Source: Chloroflexota bacterium (GTDB lineage: Bacteria > Chloroflexota > Dehalococcoidia > Lucifugimonadales > SAR202-VII-2). From it: a DNA stretch of 64,000 nucleotides. The stretch covers positions 1-64,000 of the forward strand of contig QEVV01000005.1 of assembly GCA_003228115.1 (NCBI GenBank), read 5' to 3'. The notes under the pieces were generated by a model. The model made no database searches. It had not been told where the DNA came from and saw nothing but the letters and a program-made list of their open reading frames with translations. Made by a program: the position numbers and the translations under genes. Below are positions 16,655-25,435 of this stretch, piece by piece (position 1 is the stretch's first letter; every line of letters starts with the position of its first letter).

Positions 16655-18334
16655 TTACTTGCTAGCAGAAACTGGTGAGGAAGGTTCAACAGTTTCCTCA
16701 GGGTCAAGGTTGTTGGAGGTCCGCAGCGGGATCTCCCGCAAGAACAGGCAAGCAACGACCGTGATACCCATGAAAACGGTTCCCAAGAGGAAGGAATCAC
16801 TTATTGCAGCAGCCAGACTCACACGCATAGTTTCCAGGATTGCCGGCAGGTGTTGGACTCCCCCTACACCAATGAGGGCGCTCTCGATGCTAGTCACAGT
16901 ATCAACGTCGAGGAGAGCCTGAGGATTGGTTGGCAATGCAACCTGGGCCCTTTCCATAGCGGCCCTAGCGGGACCCGAGATGTCTGAATTGAACACGGAC
17001 GTAAAACGGGCTCCGACCATCGTGCCCATCACAGCGACCCCAATGGTTCCACCAAAGTTCCGCATAAAGGCCGCTGACGACGTAGCAACACCCAGCATTC
17101 GTTGAGGAACGGCATTGGTGGCAATGACCATGAACAGCGGAAACGCTATGCCCATTCCCATGCCCATGATCACCACGTTGATGGTAATGATCGTACGGGT
17201 AGCGTTGGCGTCCATGGCAGACAGCAGGTAGAGCCCAAGGGTCGCCGTAGCCGTGCTGAATATAGCGACAAGCTTGTAGCGCCCCCACCGAGATAGCAAC
17301 TGACCGGCGAGCATCCCAGCAATAAAACTACTGATCGTCATGGGCATGAGGAAAAGCCCCGACTCTGTCGCTGACCTCCCTGCCACCCCTTGCACGAAAA
17401 GAGGCAGGTTCAGCATGGTGCCGAACAATCCGAGCCCAATCAGAAGATAGGCGAGGTTGGATATCGCGAATGGACCGTTCTTGAACGCGGCCAGAGGCAG
17501 GATGGGCTCTGGGGCCCGCTTCTCCTGGGCAAAGAACGCCACCATCATGACACCGGAGAAGAACAGCAGGCTCAGGACCTGCCATGACCCCCATGGGAAC
17601 TGCCGCCCTCCAAGAGAGACCCCAATCAAGAGTGGCAGAACAAACGCCAAGAGCAGACCTGCTCCCAGGAAATCGATCTGATGTCGCCGTCGACCGGAGC
17701 GGAACGGAGGTAATACAGCCATGGCGTAGGTAAGGGCGATGGCCGCTACCGGAATGTTCATGAAGAAGACCCATCGCCAGGATAGGTGGTCCGTCAGCAG
17801 ACCCCCGACCAGCGGACCGCTGATATTGGCGATGGCGAACACACCCTGGTTGAGAGCGCGCCACTTTGGTTGCTCGATCGGCGTGAACAACTCCCCAACA
17901 ATCGCCATGGAGTTCGCGATGAGAGCCCCGGCCCCTATGCCCGCGAAGGCCCGGTATATCGAAAGTTGAAAGATGTCCTGAGCGCTGCCGGCCAGCACAG
18001 ACCCAACCATGAGGATGACCAGCCCAACGCAGAAGAACAGCTTGCGCCCGTACATATCCGACAGCTTGCCAAAAATCGGCAAGCTGGCTGCCGCCATGAC
18101 GATGTAGCCAGTGAAAACCCAATGGAAGTAGTCCAGCCCCTCCAAGTCTGCCGCGATGCGAGGAAGGGCGGCGCTGACCACCGTCATATTGAGGGCCGCC
18201 ACCATCATGCCAATGGATACAGACCCGTAAGCGATAACGCGTTTCACGCCTTTGGGCGTGGGCCTATCTTCAAAGGCTCTTCTGAGGAAAGGGGGGGTGA
18301 TCCGTTGAGCGAGAGGTTGGTGCGACGAAGCCAT
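16655..18334 (-). CDS. MFS transporter, DHA2 (EmrB/QacA) family, 14 TM
   Basis: A 559-residue inner-membrane proton-driven drug exporter of the 14-helix DHA2 family. It has TM1 with NMTVVSAALPRIAADL (family motif D1), the motif A loop GKLSDMYGRKLFF, a motif C-like SGPLVGGLLTDHLSWRWVFF, and a hydrophilic C-terminal tail. The start is ATG 18334 (GTG 18340 is possible). The gene begins inside a 13-7-13 perfect inverted repeat that contains an extended -10, so it is probably repressed by an unlinked regulator or controlled by a start-codon hairpin. Likely substrates are lipophilic compounds. Confidence 0.92.
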   Translation of the reverse strand: MASSHQPLAQRITPPFLRRAFEDRPTPKGVKRVIAYGSVSIGMMVAALNMTVVSAALPRIAADLEGLDYFHWVFTGYIVMAAASLPIFGKLSDMYGRKLFFCVGLVILMVGSVLAGSAQDIFQLSIYRAFAGIGAGALIANSMAIVGELFTPIEQPKWRALNQGVFAIANISGPLVGGLLTDHLSWRWVFFMNIPVAAIALTYAMAVLPPFRSGRRRHQIDFLGAGLLLAFVLPLLIGVSLGGRQFPWGSWQVLSLLFFSGVMMVAFFAQEKRAPEPILPLAAFKNGPFAISNLAYLLIGLGLFGTMLNLPLFVQGVAGRSATESGLFLMPMTISSFIAGMLAGQLLSRWGRYKLVAIFSTATATLGLYLLSAMDANATRTIITINVVIMGMGMGIAFPLFMVIATNAVPQRMLGVATSSAAFMRNFGGTIGVAVMGTMVGARFTSVFNSDISGPARAAMERAQVALPTNPQALLDVDTVTSIESALIGVGGVQHLPAILETMRVSLAAAISDSFLLGTVFMGITVVACLFLREIPLRTSNNLDPEETVEPSSPVSASK

Positions 18335-18363
18335 AGGCACAGTTTACCAGACTGTGCCTATGG
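18331..18363 (-). promoter_or_regulatory. 13-bp inverted repeat over promoter and start codon of the DHA2 exporter
   Basis: Perfect arms CCATAGGCACAGT and ACTGTGCCTATGG are separated by 7 nt. On the minus strand the centre reads TGGTAAACT, an extended -10, and the ATG of the exporter lies in the promoter-distal arm. Transcription would begin at about the ATG, giving a leaderless mRNA. The repeat is well suited as an operator for a dimeric TetR/MarR-like repressor, or as an RNA hairpin that hides the start codon. Confidence 0.65.
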
Positions 18364-18395
18364 AACGGCGATGAAAAACATCCAAGGTTGAACGG

Positions 18396-19487
18396 CTAAG
18401 GTGACTCATCCCAACCGCTATTGGTGGCCCCGAAGTTCCCGGCGACACCAACCAAATCAAGCAAGTCGATAGTGCCATCTCCGTTGAAGTCTCCCCTCAA
18501 AAGGATAGTTTGCACTATGGTAGGCCGGCCTTCCCTCACCACAACGGTGGCAACCGCTGGGACAGAGTGGAAGTATTCAGCGGTCAGCGAGTAGGTACCG
18601 GGGGCCAGGGAAACAATGAAGATCCCCGAGGCGTCAGTGGTGACGACGTAAAATTCTGGCCCATCAATGGTCACAACGGCTCCATCGTGCTCAGATTGCC
18701 CTTGTAACACCACGGTCACGTTGATCGAGCCCTGAGTGAGGGTGGTGGTGAGTTCAGAGCGACCACGGTTGCCTATGGGGTCACTCCCCTCAGCTACCAC
18801 CGTGAACTCAGCCAGCGACCCGCCGACGATCGCCGGGTCAAATATCCTCTCCCAAATGCGTGGCGCTGGGTTCGACATTCCAGGCAGAACCACATTTCCG
18901 GCCCCGGAAATAAGTCGAATTGAGGGCGAACCGATGATATCTTCATCTGAGGTCAGGGTAATCCTGCCCTGTACGGACTCAGGCGGCCTATCAACCCAGA
19001 TTGTGATTGAAGGTGCGATCCCATCAGCGGCCGTGACCTCGGGACCGGCAGCGAGCGTGTTACCCGCACGGTCCGCTACTGTTCCCACCAACTCGACCAA
19101 GGGTTCGGCGTTGGGAGCCATCGGGTTCACGGTAAGGAAAACGCTAGAACCGAATGTTTCAGCTGCTGCCGGTGTGGTCCCCGCCACCTTAAAGTCGCTG
19201 GCGACAACACTGGCAACATCAATTGTCTCATCGAAAACCACCCTAACACTAGTCCAGCTATCAAGTTCGAAGTCTACATCCCCAATGACGGAGCTAGTGG
19301 TGGCGTCCCATGTGTGCCCAGTGAAGGCCTCCACCATTCGGGGTTCCACGTTGTCGATACTGAGAGCGGCCCAGTTCACATCTATATCCACCGCGTCAAC
19401 ATCGCTTGTGCCCCCATTCCCGGCCACGTCGTTCGCAAGCGCTCGCCAGGCCAAGTCAATCACTGGAGGCTGAGCCGGCAAGGTCAC
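18396..19487 (-). CDS. C-terminal fragment of a large secreted surface protein (dockerin-like end)
   Basis: A 363-codon frame that is the downstream part of the protein encoded at 19522-20910. Removing one copy of a 19-bp tandem duplication at 19506-19543 joins the frames into one 831-residue protein. This part holds Ig-like/Big-type extracellular domains (WTSVRVVFDETIDVASV, LVGTVADRAGN), a carboxypeptidase-regulatory-like region (YYVVTT-type beta sheet near YSLTAEYF) and a C-terminal dockerin-like calcium motif RGDFNGDGTIDLLDLVGVAG. The nominal GTG start at 19487 is probably not a natural start. A single dockerin-like repeat at the end suggests cell-surface anchoring or display. Confidence 0.75.
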   Translation of the reverse strand: MTLPAQPPVIDLAWRALANDVAGNGGTSDVDAVDIDVNWAALSIDNVEPRMVEAFTGHTWDATTSSVIGDVDFELDSWTSVRVVFDETIDVASVVASDFKVAGTTPAAAETFGSSVFLTVNPMAPNAEPLVELVGTVADRAGNTLAAGPEVTAADGIAPSITIWVDRPPESVQGRITLTSDEDIIGSPSIRLISGAGNVVLPGMSNPAPRIWERIFDPAIVGGSLAEFTVVAEGSDPIGNRGRSELTTTLTQGSINVTVVLQGQSEHDGAVVTIDGPEFYVVTTDASGIFIVSLAPGTYSLTAEYFHSVPAVATVVVREGRPTIVQTILLRGDFNGDGTIDLLDLVGVAGNFGATNSGWDESP

Positions 19488-19505
19488 TTGAGCACGAAAG
19501 CCACC

Positions 19506-19543
19506 GCTTATTACTGTTGTACTAGCTTATTACTGTTGTACTA
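19506..19543. repeat. 19-bp perfect tandem duplication that breaks a gene
   Basis: Two exact copies of GCTTATTACTGTTGTACTA lie head to tail. On the minus strand the second copy introduces a frameshift and an immediate TAG. Collapsing it to one copy restores an open frame across both fragments (the total becomes a multiple of three). Confidence 0.95.
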
Positions 19544-20910
19544 AGGGAAAACCCGCCCTGTTCAATTGGAGAGCCAGCAATCGCAGGACCCACCTCACCA
19601 TCCTGGGCCTTGCCGTCGTCGTTAGTGTCAGCCCAGCTATGCACCTCGATAGAGATGGAGGTCTCTGATACCCCTGATCCTGCATCAGTCACATCGGATT
19701 GAAGCTTCGGCACAATACTGGTCGTGGCGGCGCCTGCGACCGGACTGAGACCGGTGAAGCCCGGAGCAAGCGATTCGATGCTGACGATGTCAATGGACGT
19801 TGTGCCGGTCCGTTGCAGGCTACTGTTCAAGTCACTATAGGTAACGGTGACCTGGTCGTCGGCAGCTGGAGCTACCCGAATGAATGGCCGTTTGCCGTCA
19901 AGGAACAGAGCGGCGTTGTACTGAGAGACCGCATCTAGGGCGTCTCCGTCCCCGTTGAGGTCCGTCGCGTAGGCTGCTTCATGAAACACTCCAGCGTTGA
20001 CAGCAACGTCCACAGCGTCTCCGTCCCCGTTGATGTCGGTTCCCGTGACAGTCTCATCAACAGTACCTGCTGCAACAAAGACGGCCGCATCGCCGCTGAG
20101 GTCAGCACCGCCGTAGGCGGCCTCGTAGAGACCCACTGCAACAGCCTTGTCTGTCACATCTCCGTCAGCATTTAGGTCAATACCGACGCCATTCTCGTCA
20201 AAGGTGTCATAGAGGTTGGTATTAGTGGGATCTAGGTCCGCAACCAAGGTAGCGTCATCTATGAGAATAAAGGAGGCCCGGTAAAGGCCGCTTGTAGCGT
20301 TCGTCTCACGCAGCCTCAGCCCAAATCCCGTTAGGTCTTGGTTGGAGGCCACGACAACTGGCTGAGCACCCGCGGCATCCGTGGTGTCGTTAACTACGGC
20401 CGCGTTGTAGTTCAATTGGAAGGTTATGCCGCCTAGAGCTCCCCACCCACCAACATCCCTGATCAGGAGTGTTATGACACCATCATCTTCCTCTACCTGC
20501 AGGATCAAGACGTCGATTTCCGAATCGCCGTCGATATCGATGGGCAAGTCGGTGCCCGTGCTCAGTACGTCCACATCTAGTGAGTTGACAACGCCGTCGC
20601 CGTTCCTATCCTGGATAGGGAAGCTTTCGACGAAGATGTTGATCTGGTCGTTAAGATCAGCTACGGAATCATCAATTGTAAATGCTTGGTCGAATCTATC
20701 TGGGCCTTGATCTTCGATAAGCGTCGACTGATTAAGGTGAGGGTCGTTTACCGTGACTGTGATGGTGCGGGCTGCTTGGGAAACCGCATGGTCGCCGGTG
20801 GCCCAGGTCTTATTGACGGCAACTTGGTTGGCGCTCTGGGCTGAGAGGCCAGCGGATGCCAAGAGCAGCAACAGCAAGGTCGGAAGCGCTATTAGAAGTT
20901 TCGCCTTCAT
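19522..20910 (-). CDS. N-terminal fragment of a large secreted surface protein with Asp/Asn-rich repeats
   Basis: A 462-residue frame with a clear Sec signal peptide (MKAKLLIALPTLLLLLLASA, then GLSAQS), so the product is exported. The body is beta-rich, with acidic calcium-binding-like motifs: NRDGDGVVNS-type dockerin spacing near residue 100 and three related units DLNADGDVTD, DINGDGDAVD and DLNGDGDALD around residues 250-330. It ends abruptly after STTVIS at the TAG created by the 19-bp duplication. AAGGAG lies upstream of the ATG. An adhesin, S-layer or matrix role is plausible; no enzyme domain is visible. Unless the duplication is an assembly error or slips out, the cell makes a truncated protein. 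Confidence 0.8.
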   Translation of the reverse strand: MKAKLLIALPTLLLLLLASAGLSAQSANQVAVNKTWATGDHAVSQAARTITVTVNDPHLNQSTLIEDQGPDRFDQAFTIDDSVADLNDQINIFVESFPIQDRNGDGVVNSLDVDVLSTGTDLPIDIDGDSEIDVLILQVEEDDGVITLLIRDVGGWGALGGITFQLNYNAAVVNDTTDAAGAQPVVVASNQDLTGFGLRLRETNATSGLYRASFILIDDATLVADLDPTNTNLYDTFDENGVGIDLNADGDVTDKAVAVGLYEAAYGGADLSGDAAVFVAAGTVDETVTGTDINGDGDAVDVAVNAGVFHEAAYATDLNGDGDALDAVSQYNAALFLDGKRPFIRVAPAADDQVTVTYSDLNSSLQRTGTTSIDIVSIESLAPGFTGLSPVAGAATTSIVPKLQSDVTDAGSGVSETSISIEVHSWADTNDDGKAQDGEVGPAIAGSPIEQGGFSLSTTVIS

Positions 20911-20988
20911 GGTGTGGGTACTCCTTAAGCGCTTTCTTATCTGGCTTCGCGTCCGCCAGTAATCCGAGTTAACGTACCACTATTTTGA

Positions 20989-21993
20989 TTACACTAGTTG
21001 CGGCAAAACCTGCTCTCCCAACAACCGGATGACGTTCAGCGTTTTTTCATGGGGCATTCCGGGCCATTGCAGCCGGGCAATCATGGTGGTAACACCCAAC
21101 TCGTCCCTATAGCGCCGGAGTTCCTCAACACAGTCCTCCGGGGTTCCAATGATGAACCTATCCTGGGCAAGCTGTTGGAATGGCACGGTAAAGTCTTCAT
21201 CGCCGGGGAGCGCTTTGTCCTGACCCCAACTAGCGTAGGCCTGGTATTTCGCGTAGAGGAAGGGCTGCGCTTCCCGCCAGGCCGTTTCTCTGTCCTCATG
21301 AAGGTACAACTCTCGCATCATGGGAAGCTCTTCCGGTGGCTGGTGGCCGCCTTCGTCAAGGCCGTTACGAAAGAGTTCCAATTGCTTCCTCACAGTTGAG
21401 ACCGTTGCGTGCGGATTTATGAGCCATGGATGCCCCATCCGGCCAGATCGCTCTACCGCCTTGTCGGCATTGCATGCAATCCAAACGGGGGGATGGGGCT
21501 TCTGAATCGGCTTAGTGGTCACCTCAACGCGTGGTATCTGCCAGAACCGGCCGTTGTAATCGACGGTGTCCTGTGTCCAGACCAGCTTCATGATTTCAAG
21601 CGCCTCCAAGAAACGGGCCAGTCTTCCCCCCCTTTGGACGCCGAAGGCAGCGAACTCCTCTTCTCGATAACCGATGCCCACACCGCAGACGAACCGGCCT
21701 CCGGTTATGGCGTCCATGGTCATGACCTGTTCTGCCACATCCACGGGGTTGTGCATTGACGACAGCACCACGCCGCTGGCCAGGCGCATGTCTCCCGCCT
21801 CGGCAGCCAGGCGGCCTAGGTATGGCCACATCGAGGGCATGACAAAGGGATTAACCAAGTGGTGCTGACCCATCGTTATGATGTCGAAGCCAGCGTCTCT
21901 TGCTGCTCTGATTTCCGCCAGCGAATCCTGGACTTTCCCGACGAAAGACTGGTCCTTAGTGAACTGCAGCGCCGCCATCATCCCAATACGCAT
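20989..21993 (-). CDS. LLM class flavin-dependent oxidoreductase
   Basis: A 334-residue LLM-superfamily enzyme, bacterial-luciferase type. Motifs are GFDIITMGQHHLVNPF, MRLASGVVLSSMHNPVDVAEQ, GRFVCGVGIGYREEEFAAFG, and KPIQKPHPPVWIA, the pattern of flavin monooxygenase-like members. GGAGGGAAC precedes the ATG. It is divergent from the MaoC-like gene, with 95 bp between them. Substrate unknown. Confidence 0.92.
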   Translation of the reverse strand: MRIGMMAALQFTKDQSFVGKVQDSLAEIRAARDAGFDIITMGQHHLVNPFVMPSMWPYLGRLAAEAGDMRLASGVVLSSMHNPVDVAEQVMTMDAITGGRFVCGVGIGYREEEFAAFGVQRGGRLARFLEALEIMKLVWTQDTVDYNGRFWQIPRVEVTTKPIQKPHPPVWIACNADKAVERSGRMGHPWLINPHATVSTVRKQLELFRNGLDEGGHQPPEELPMMRELYLHEDRETAWREAQPFLYAKYQAYASWGQDKALPGDEDFTVPFQQLAQDRFIIGTPEDCVEELRRYRDELGVTTMIARLQWPGMPHEKTLNVIRLLGEQVLPQLV

Positions 21994-22088
21994 GTTCCCT
22001 CCGGTGACTCAGAATGCCCGGCGATGCTACCATACCCCCGCTTGTTGAAAGCCTTGGCCCCATAGCGGCATCGGAGAGGGAGTGACGC

Positions 22089-22514
22089 GTGACTCTGTAC
22101 TTTGAAGACGTTGTTGAAGGCATGGATTTACCTCCTTTGGTAAAGCAGCCCACGACGCGGCAACTCGCCCAGTACGCGGGAGCCTCCCGTGACTTCTACG
22201 AAATCCATTACGACAAGGATTTCGCCCAGAGCAACGGATTGGATGGTGTGATCCTTCACGGCGCGCTGAAAAACGCCTTTCTCGGCCAGCTCGTCACAGA
22301 TTGGATCGGGGAAGAAGGGACGCTAAAAAAGCTGTCCGTCACATACCGAGGCATGGACATTCCTGGCGTCCCCGCGACGTGTAAGGGTCGCGTCACTCGC
22401 AAGTACGAAAAGGACGGAGAGAACCTTTTGGACTGCCTGATCTGGGTAGAGAACGCTTCAGGAGAGGTCACGACGCCCGGTTCGGCGACCGTCTCATTGC
22501 CGTCCCGTAGCTGA
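22089..22514 (+). CDS. MaoC-like (hotdog) dehydratase
   Basis: A 141-residue hotdog-fold protein of the MaoC/(R)-hydratase type, which hydrates or dehydrates enoyl thioesters. The hydratase-2 segment is clear: YAGASRDFYEIHYDKDFA contains the catalytic aspartate and histidine, followed by VILHGALKNAFLGQL. The start is GTG 22089 with GAGAGGGAG upstream. It lacks a partner subunit beside it. A role in acyl-CoA metabolism is inferred from the family. Confidence 0.9.
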   Translation: MTLYFEDVVEGMDLPPLVKQPTTRQLAQYAGASRDFYEIHYDKDFAQSNGLDGVILHGALKNAFLGQLVTDWIGEEGTLKKLSVTYRGMDIPGVPATCKGRVTRKYEKDGENLLDCLIWVENASGEVTTPGSATVSLPSRS

Positions 22515-22559
22515 AGCAGCCCTTGACTCGCATCAAGGGCCAATATATTAGCTTTGCCT

Positions 22560-23633
22560 TTATTGCTTCTTAGCAGTGAAGTAGTTGTGCAGCGGGTCGC
22601 CTTCTACCTGCTTTACTTCCACGTCGGTGAACCCTGCTTCTTGAAGGTATTCCCGCGCTGTTTGCTCTCCCCACATCGTACCCACGCCGTCGCCGCCGAT
22701 AGCAAGGGATGTGGTCATGCAATAAAAGAGCGAGAAACCATACAGCATTGAGGCCATCGGGTTGTCCAGATTCTCTTCAAGGTTGCTGGAGGCCGCGAAC
22801 TCGCCCATGAAGAGCAACCCGCCAGGCCGCAAGGCCTCGGCTATGCTCCTCAACGCTTTACCAGGCTGGGCCAGGTCGTGGATCGTATCAAACGCCGTTA
22901 TTAAGTCGTAGCTACCGTCCGCTCCAAGGTCGGCGACATCCCGGATTTCGAAGCTCGCGTTCCTCAGTCCTAACGCCGTAGCCTCTTGTCTGGCGGCGGC
23001 TATACCCTCCTCTGAAAGGTCATATCCAACGAAATGGCTGTTGGGAAAGGCTTTTGCTAGGAGATTCAGAGCATGGCCCTGGCCGCATCCGATGTCGGCC
23101 ACCCGTATACCCGCCACCAGGGCATCAACGCCTCCGGGCAACAGTGGCATCATCGATCCGACAAGCGCGGTGTCGAAGAGCATGGCGCTCTCCTCGGCCT
23201 GGACCGTCTGAAACCGGGGGTATGCCGAGTACGGTACCCCGCCACCGTTCCGAAAACTGTCAACGACCTGCTGCTCAATTTCTCCAATGATGGAGAGATA
23301 GCTGGCGTAGAAGGCCATGTTGTCGGGTCCTGAAGCGCGGGTGAGCACCTGAGCGTGCTCTTGCGGGAGCGTGTAGGCCGCTGCGCCAGGGTCGTATTCC
23401 ACGATGCCGCCGGCGACCATGCCACCAAGCCATTCCCGGACGTAACGCTCATTGAGGCCCGTGGCATCGGCAATCCCCTCGCTCGTTGTTGCTGCGAGGC
23501 CACTCATGGTGTCGAACAAACCTGTCTGATGACCAATGCTGCACATGTAACCGAGGAAAGAATAATTGAGAATGTCCGTCATCTTCCCGCCAAAGGCTTC
23601 AGCCTTACCATCATCAAACGCCTGGGTGTTCAT
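22560..23633 (-). CDS. Class I SAM-dependent methyltransferase with winged-helix N-terminus
   Basis: About 357 residues. The N-terminal ~100 residues form a winged-helix dimerisation domain (SIGHQTGLFDTM, ATGLNERYVREWLGGM) and the C-terminal part is a Rossmann methyltransferase with the SAM motif VADIGCGQGHALNLLAKAFP, then FVGYDLSEEGI and YDLITAFDTIHDLAQP. The layout is that of the Rv2258c-like small-molecule O-methyltransferases. The start is ATG 23633 (GGAAG upstream); ATG 23648 is the alternative. The 45-nt gap to the convergent MaoC-like gene has no clear terminator. Confidence 0.88.
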   Translation of the reverse strand: MNTQAFDDGKAEAFGGKMTDILNYSFLGYMCSIGHQTGLFDTMSGLAATTSEGIADATGLNERYVREWLGGMVAGGIVEYDPGAAAYTLPQEHAQVLTRASGPDNMAFYASYLSIIGEIEQQVVDSFRNGGGVPYSAYPRFQTVQAEESAMLFDTALVGSMMPLLPGGVDALVAGIRVADIGCGQGHALNLLAKAFPNSHFVGYDLSEEGIAAARQEATALGLRNASFEIRDVADLGADGSYDLITAFDTIHDLAQPGKALRSIAEALRPGGLLFMGEFAASSNLEENLDNPMASMLYGFSLFYCMTTSLAIGGDGVGTMWGEQTAREYLQEAGFTDVEVKQVEGDPLHNYFTAKKQ

Positions 23634-23743
23634 GGTCGTTTCTTCCATTGATCTGGTCTTCTCCAAGTGCAAGTGTCTGGCTCAATCGTCAATGACCTTA
23701 CGCCTGCGAGCAAGTCTAACAAGTCAGCAGACGCCAGTGGCAA

Positions 23744-24262
23744 TCATGGCCTGATGAGGCGCCACTGCGTTAGGCCCGTTTCATAGGCTTCGAAGCCTAC
23801 AGTCCTGAACTGAGCGCGACTGGCGCCTGCTGCAAAGAGCGGGATTCCTTCTCCGAGCACGAGTGGAAAGGCGGTCAGGATTATGTCGTCGATAAGGTCT
23901 TCATTCAGCATGATGGTGTTGATCTGCCCGCCGCCTAGGAGCCATATGTCTTCTCCCGGTTGCTCTTTCAAGTCACGAACGAACCCAGCAATATCGTCTG
24001 ACACGAATTGAACGTGGCTTGTATCAGGGGGAAGCGGCCCTCTGGTGAACACGTAGTTGGTCTTTCCAGCGTAAGGGTACTCTTCCACTGTCAGCGTTAG
24101 TTCATAGGTCGCCCTTCCCATCACGGTGGTGTCGATGGAGGCGTAGAACTCCTCGTACCCATAGTCGAGGTCACCCGCCACGTCCAGCCAGTCAATCTCA
24201 CCGTTGGGCCCGGCGATATAGCCGTCAAGGCTTGCGGCGATGTAGAGCTTCAGTCTTCTCAT
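23744..24262 (-). CDS. Dihydrofolate reductase-like (RibD C-terminal) protein
   Basis: A 172-residue DHFR-fold protein of the RibD_C family, opening MRRLKLYIAASLDGYIAGPN, then DTTVMGRATYELTL and DIWLLGGGQINTIML. Members reduce small substrates with NADPH; this stand-alone form (YyaP/YwjB-like) has no established substrate. The ATG at 24262 is preceded by GGAGA and gives the canonical N-terminus. It lies on the minus strand, divergent from the SDR gene. Confidence 0.9.
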   Translation of the reverse strand: MRRLKLYIAASLDGYIAGPNGEIDWLDVAGDLDYGYEEFYASIDTTVMGRATYELTLTVEEYPYAGKTNYVFTRGPLPPDTSHVQFVSDDIAGFVRDLKEQPGEDIWLLGGGQINTIMLNEDLIDDIILTAFPLVLGEGIPLFAAGASRAQFRTVGFEAYETGLTQWRLIRP

Positions 24263-24427
24263 AGGTCTCCCTCTCGGCGTCACTTCGAATCGGACGGATG
24301 GCGGCACGAACGCTGATTGCCGCGGCATTGGCTCTTTGTGGCCGATGCATTATCATCCAGGCCAAATCAAGCCACTTTCCCTCCCACCTCTTCTAGGTGG
24401 AAAGAAAGCTAAGCGAAAGGATAGACC

Positions 24428-25327
24428 ATGCCCAACGCGTTGCAAGGCAAAGTTGCGGTTGTTACGGGTGCCGGTGGCGGTATCGGCAAAGGGATCGCCC
24501 TTCTCATGGCCCAGGAGGGAGCAAAGGTCGTCGTGAACGACATTGGCTCTGCGGCCGACGGAACAGGCGGCAACACTACCGTGGCGGACCGGGTGGTGCA
24601 ACAGATACGGGAAGACGGCGGCTCAGCCGTGGCCAACCATGACTCGGTGGCGACCATGGAAGGCGGCGCAAGGATCGTTGATGCCGCCATGAGCAACTTC
24701 GGCAAGCTGGACATCGTGGTCACGCCTGCGGGCATCATTCAAGAAGCCTTAATCCACGAAATGACCGAAGAAGAATGGGACGCCGTTATAGCGGTGCACT
24801 TAAAGGGAACATTCTCAATCGTCCGCCGCGCCGCTCCGATCTTCAGGCAACAGAAGAGCGGCAGAATCATCACCTTCACGTCGCGTCGAGGACTCCAAGG
24901 AGGCGCAGGAAACGCAAACTACGCCGCGGCCAAGGCAGGGATTTTGGGCTTCACCAGAGTAGTGGCTAGGGATTTGGGAAGGTACGGCATCACAGCCAAC
25001 TGCATTGCTCCCAGGGCCCGGACCAGGCTAGCGGGTTTCGATCCGGATGGCGCTCAGAACCGCCAATTCCCTGGCTCCGCGGTGTCATTTCCGGACGCAG
25101 AGGACGTAGCGCCAATGGTCTGTTACCTGGCGACAGACCGCGCCAGCGAGGTCAATGGGCAAGTCTTCTGGGTGCACGGCGGAAACATTGAGTTGATACG
25201 CCAGCCCCGCCCTACCCGTTCGATCTTCAAGCCGGACTTTCGCTGGACCCTGGACGAACTGGACGATGTGGCGCCTAGAATCATTACAGGTAGCCTCGTC
25301 AATCCAGCCCCGCCGCAAACCGCGTAG
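24428..25327 (+). CDS. Short-chain dehydrogenase/reductase
   Basis: A 299-residue NAD(P)-dependent SDR. The cofactor motif is TGAGGGIGKGIA, and the catalytic serine, tyrosine and lysine are in IITFTSRRGL and YAAAKAGILGF. The insertion around SAADGTGGNTTVADRVVQQI is typical of the steroid/2-enoyl-CoA type SDRs. The C-terminus is extended by ~40 residues beyond the usual core. AAGG precedes the ATG. Substrate unknown. Confidence 0.92.
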   Translation: MPNALQGKVAVVTGAGGGIGKGIALLMAQEGAKVVVNDIGSAADGTGGNTTVADRVVQQIREDGGSAVANHDSVATMEGGARIVDAAMSNFGKLDIVVTPAGIIQEALIHEMTEEEWDAVIAVHLKGTFSIVRRAAPIFRQQKSGRIITFTSRRGLQGGAGNANYAAAKAGILGFTRVVARDLGRYGITANCIAPRARTRLAGFDPDGAQNRQFPGSAVSFPDAEDVAPMVCYLATDRASEVNGQVFWVHGGNIELIRQPRPTRSIFKPDFRWTLDELDDVAPRIITGSLVNPAPPQTA

Positions 25328-25369
25328 CAGAACATTCACTAGCGCCGTGAAGTATTCGGCCCTTGCTAT

Positions 25370-25399
25370 CGTCTTTCGGGCGGAGGCCGGGATTCAGAA
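25370..25399. repeat. REP-like repeat, copy 1
   Basis: A 30-nt element of the type CGTCTTTC-GGGCGGAGGCCGGG-ATTCAGAA. It matches 29597-29626 at about 25 of 30 positions. It lies between the convergent SDR and MFS genes. Confidence 0.55.
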
Positions 25400-25435
25400 C
25401 CGTTGCCTACCCTGCCTGCCTTCAGCCACAAGCTC

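Noticed and set aside
16965-17288. His-rich frames on the same strand as the DHA2 exporter
   Set aside because: They are shadow frames inside the transporter gene; similar Arg/His-rich shadows occur in other GC-rich genes here.
18351-18363. Inverted repeat at the DHA2 exporter as a transcription terminator
   Set aside because: It lies at the 5' end of the gene and contains the start codon; an operator or start-codon hairpin fits better.
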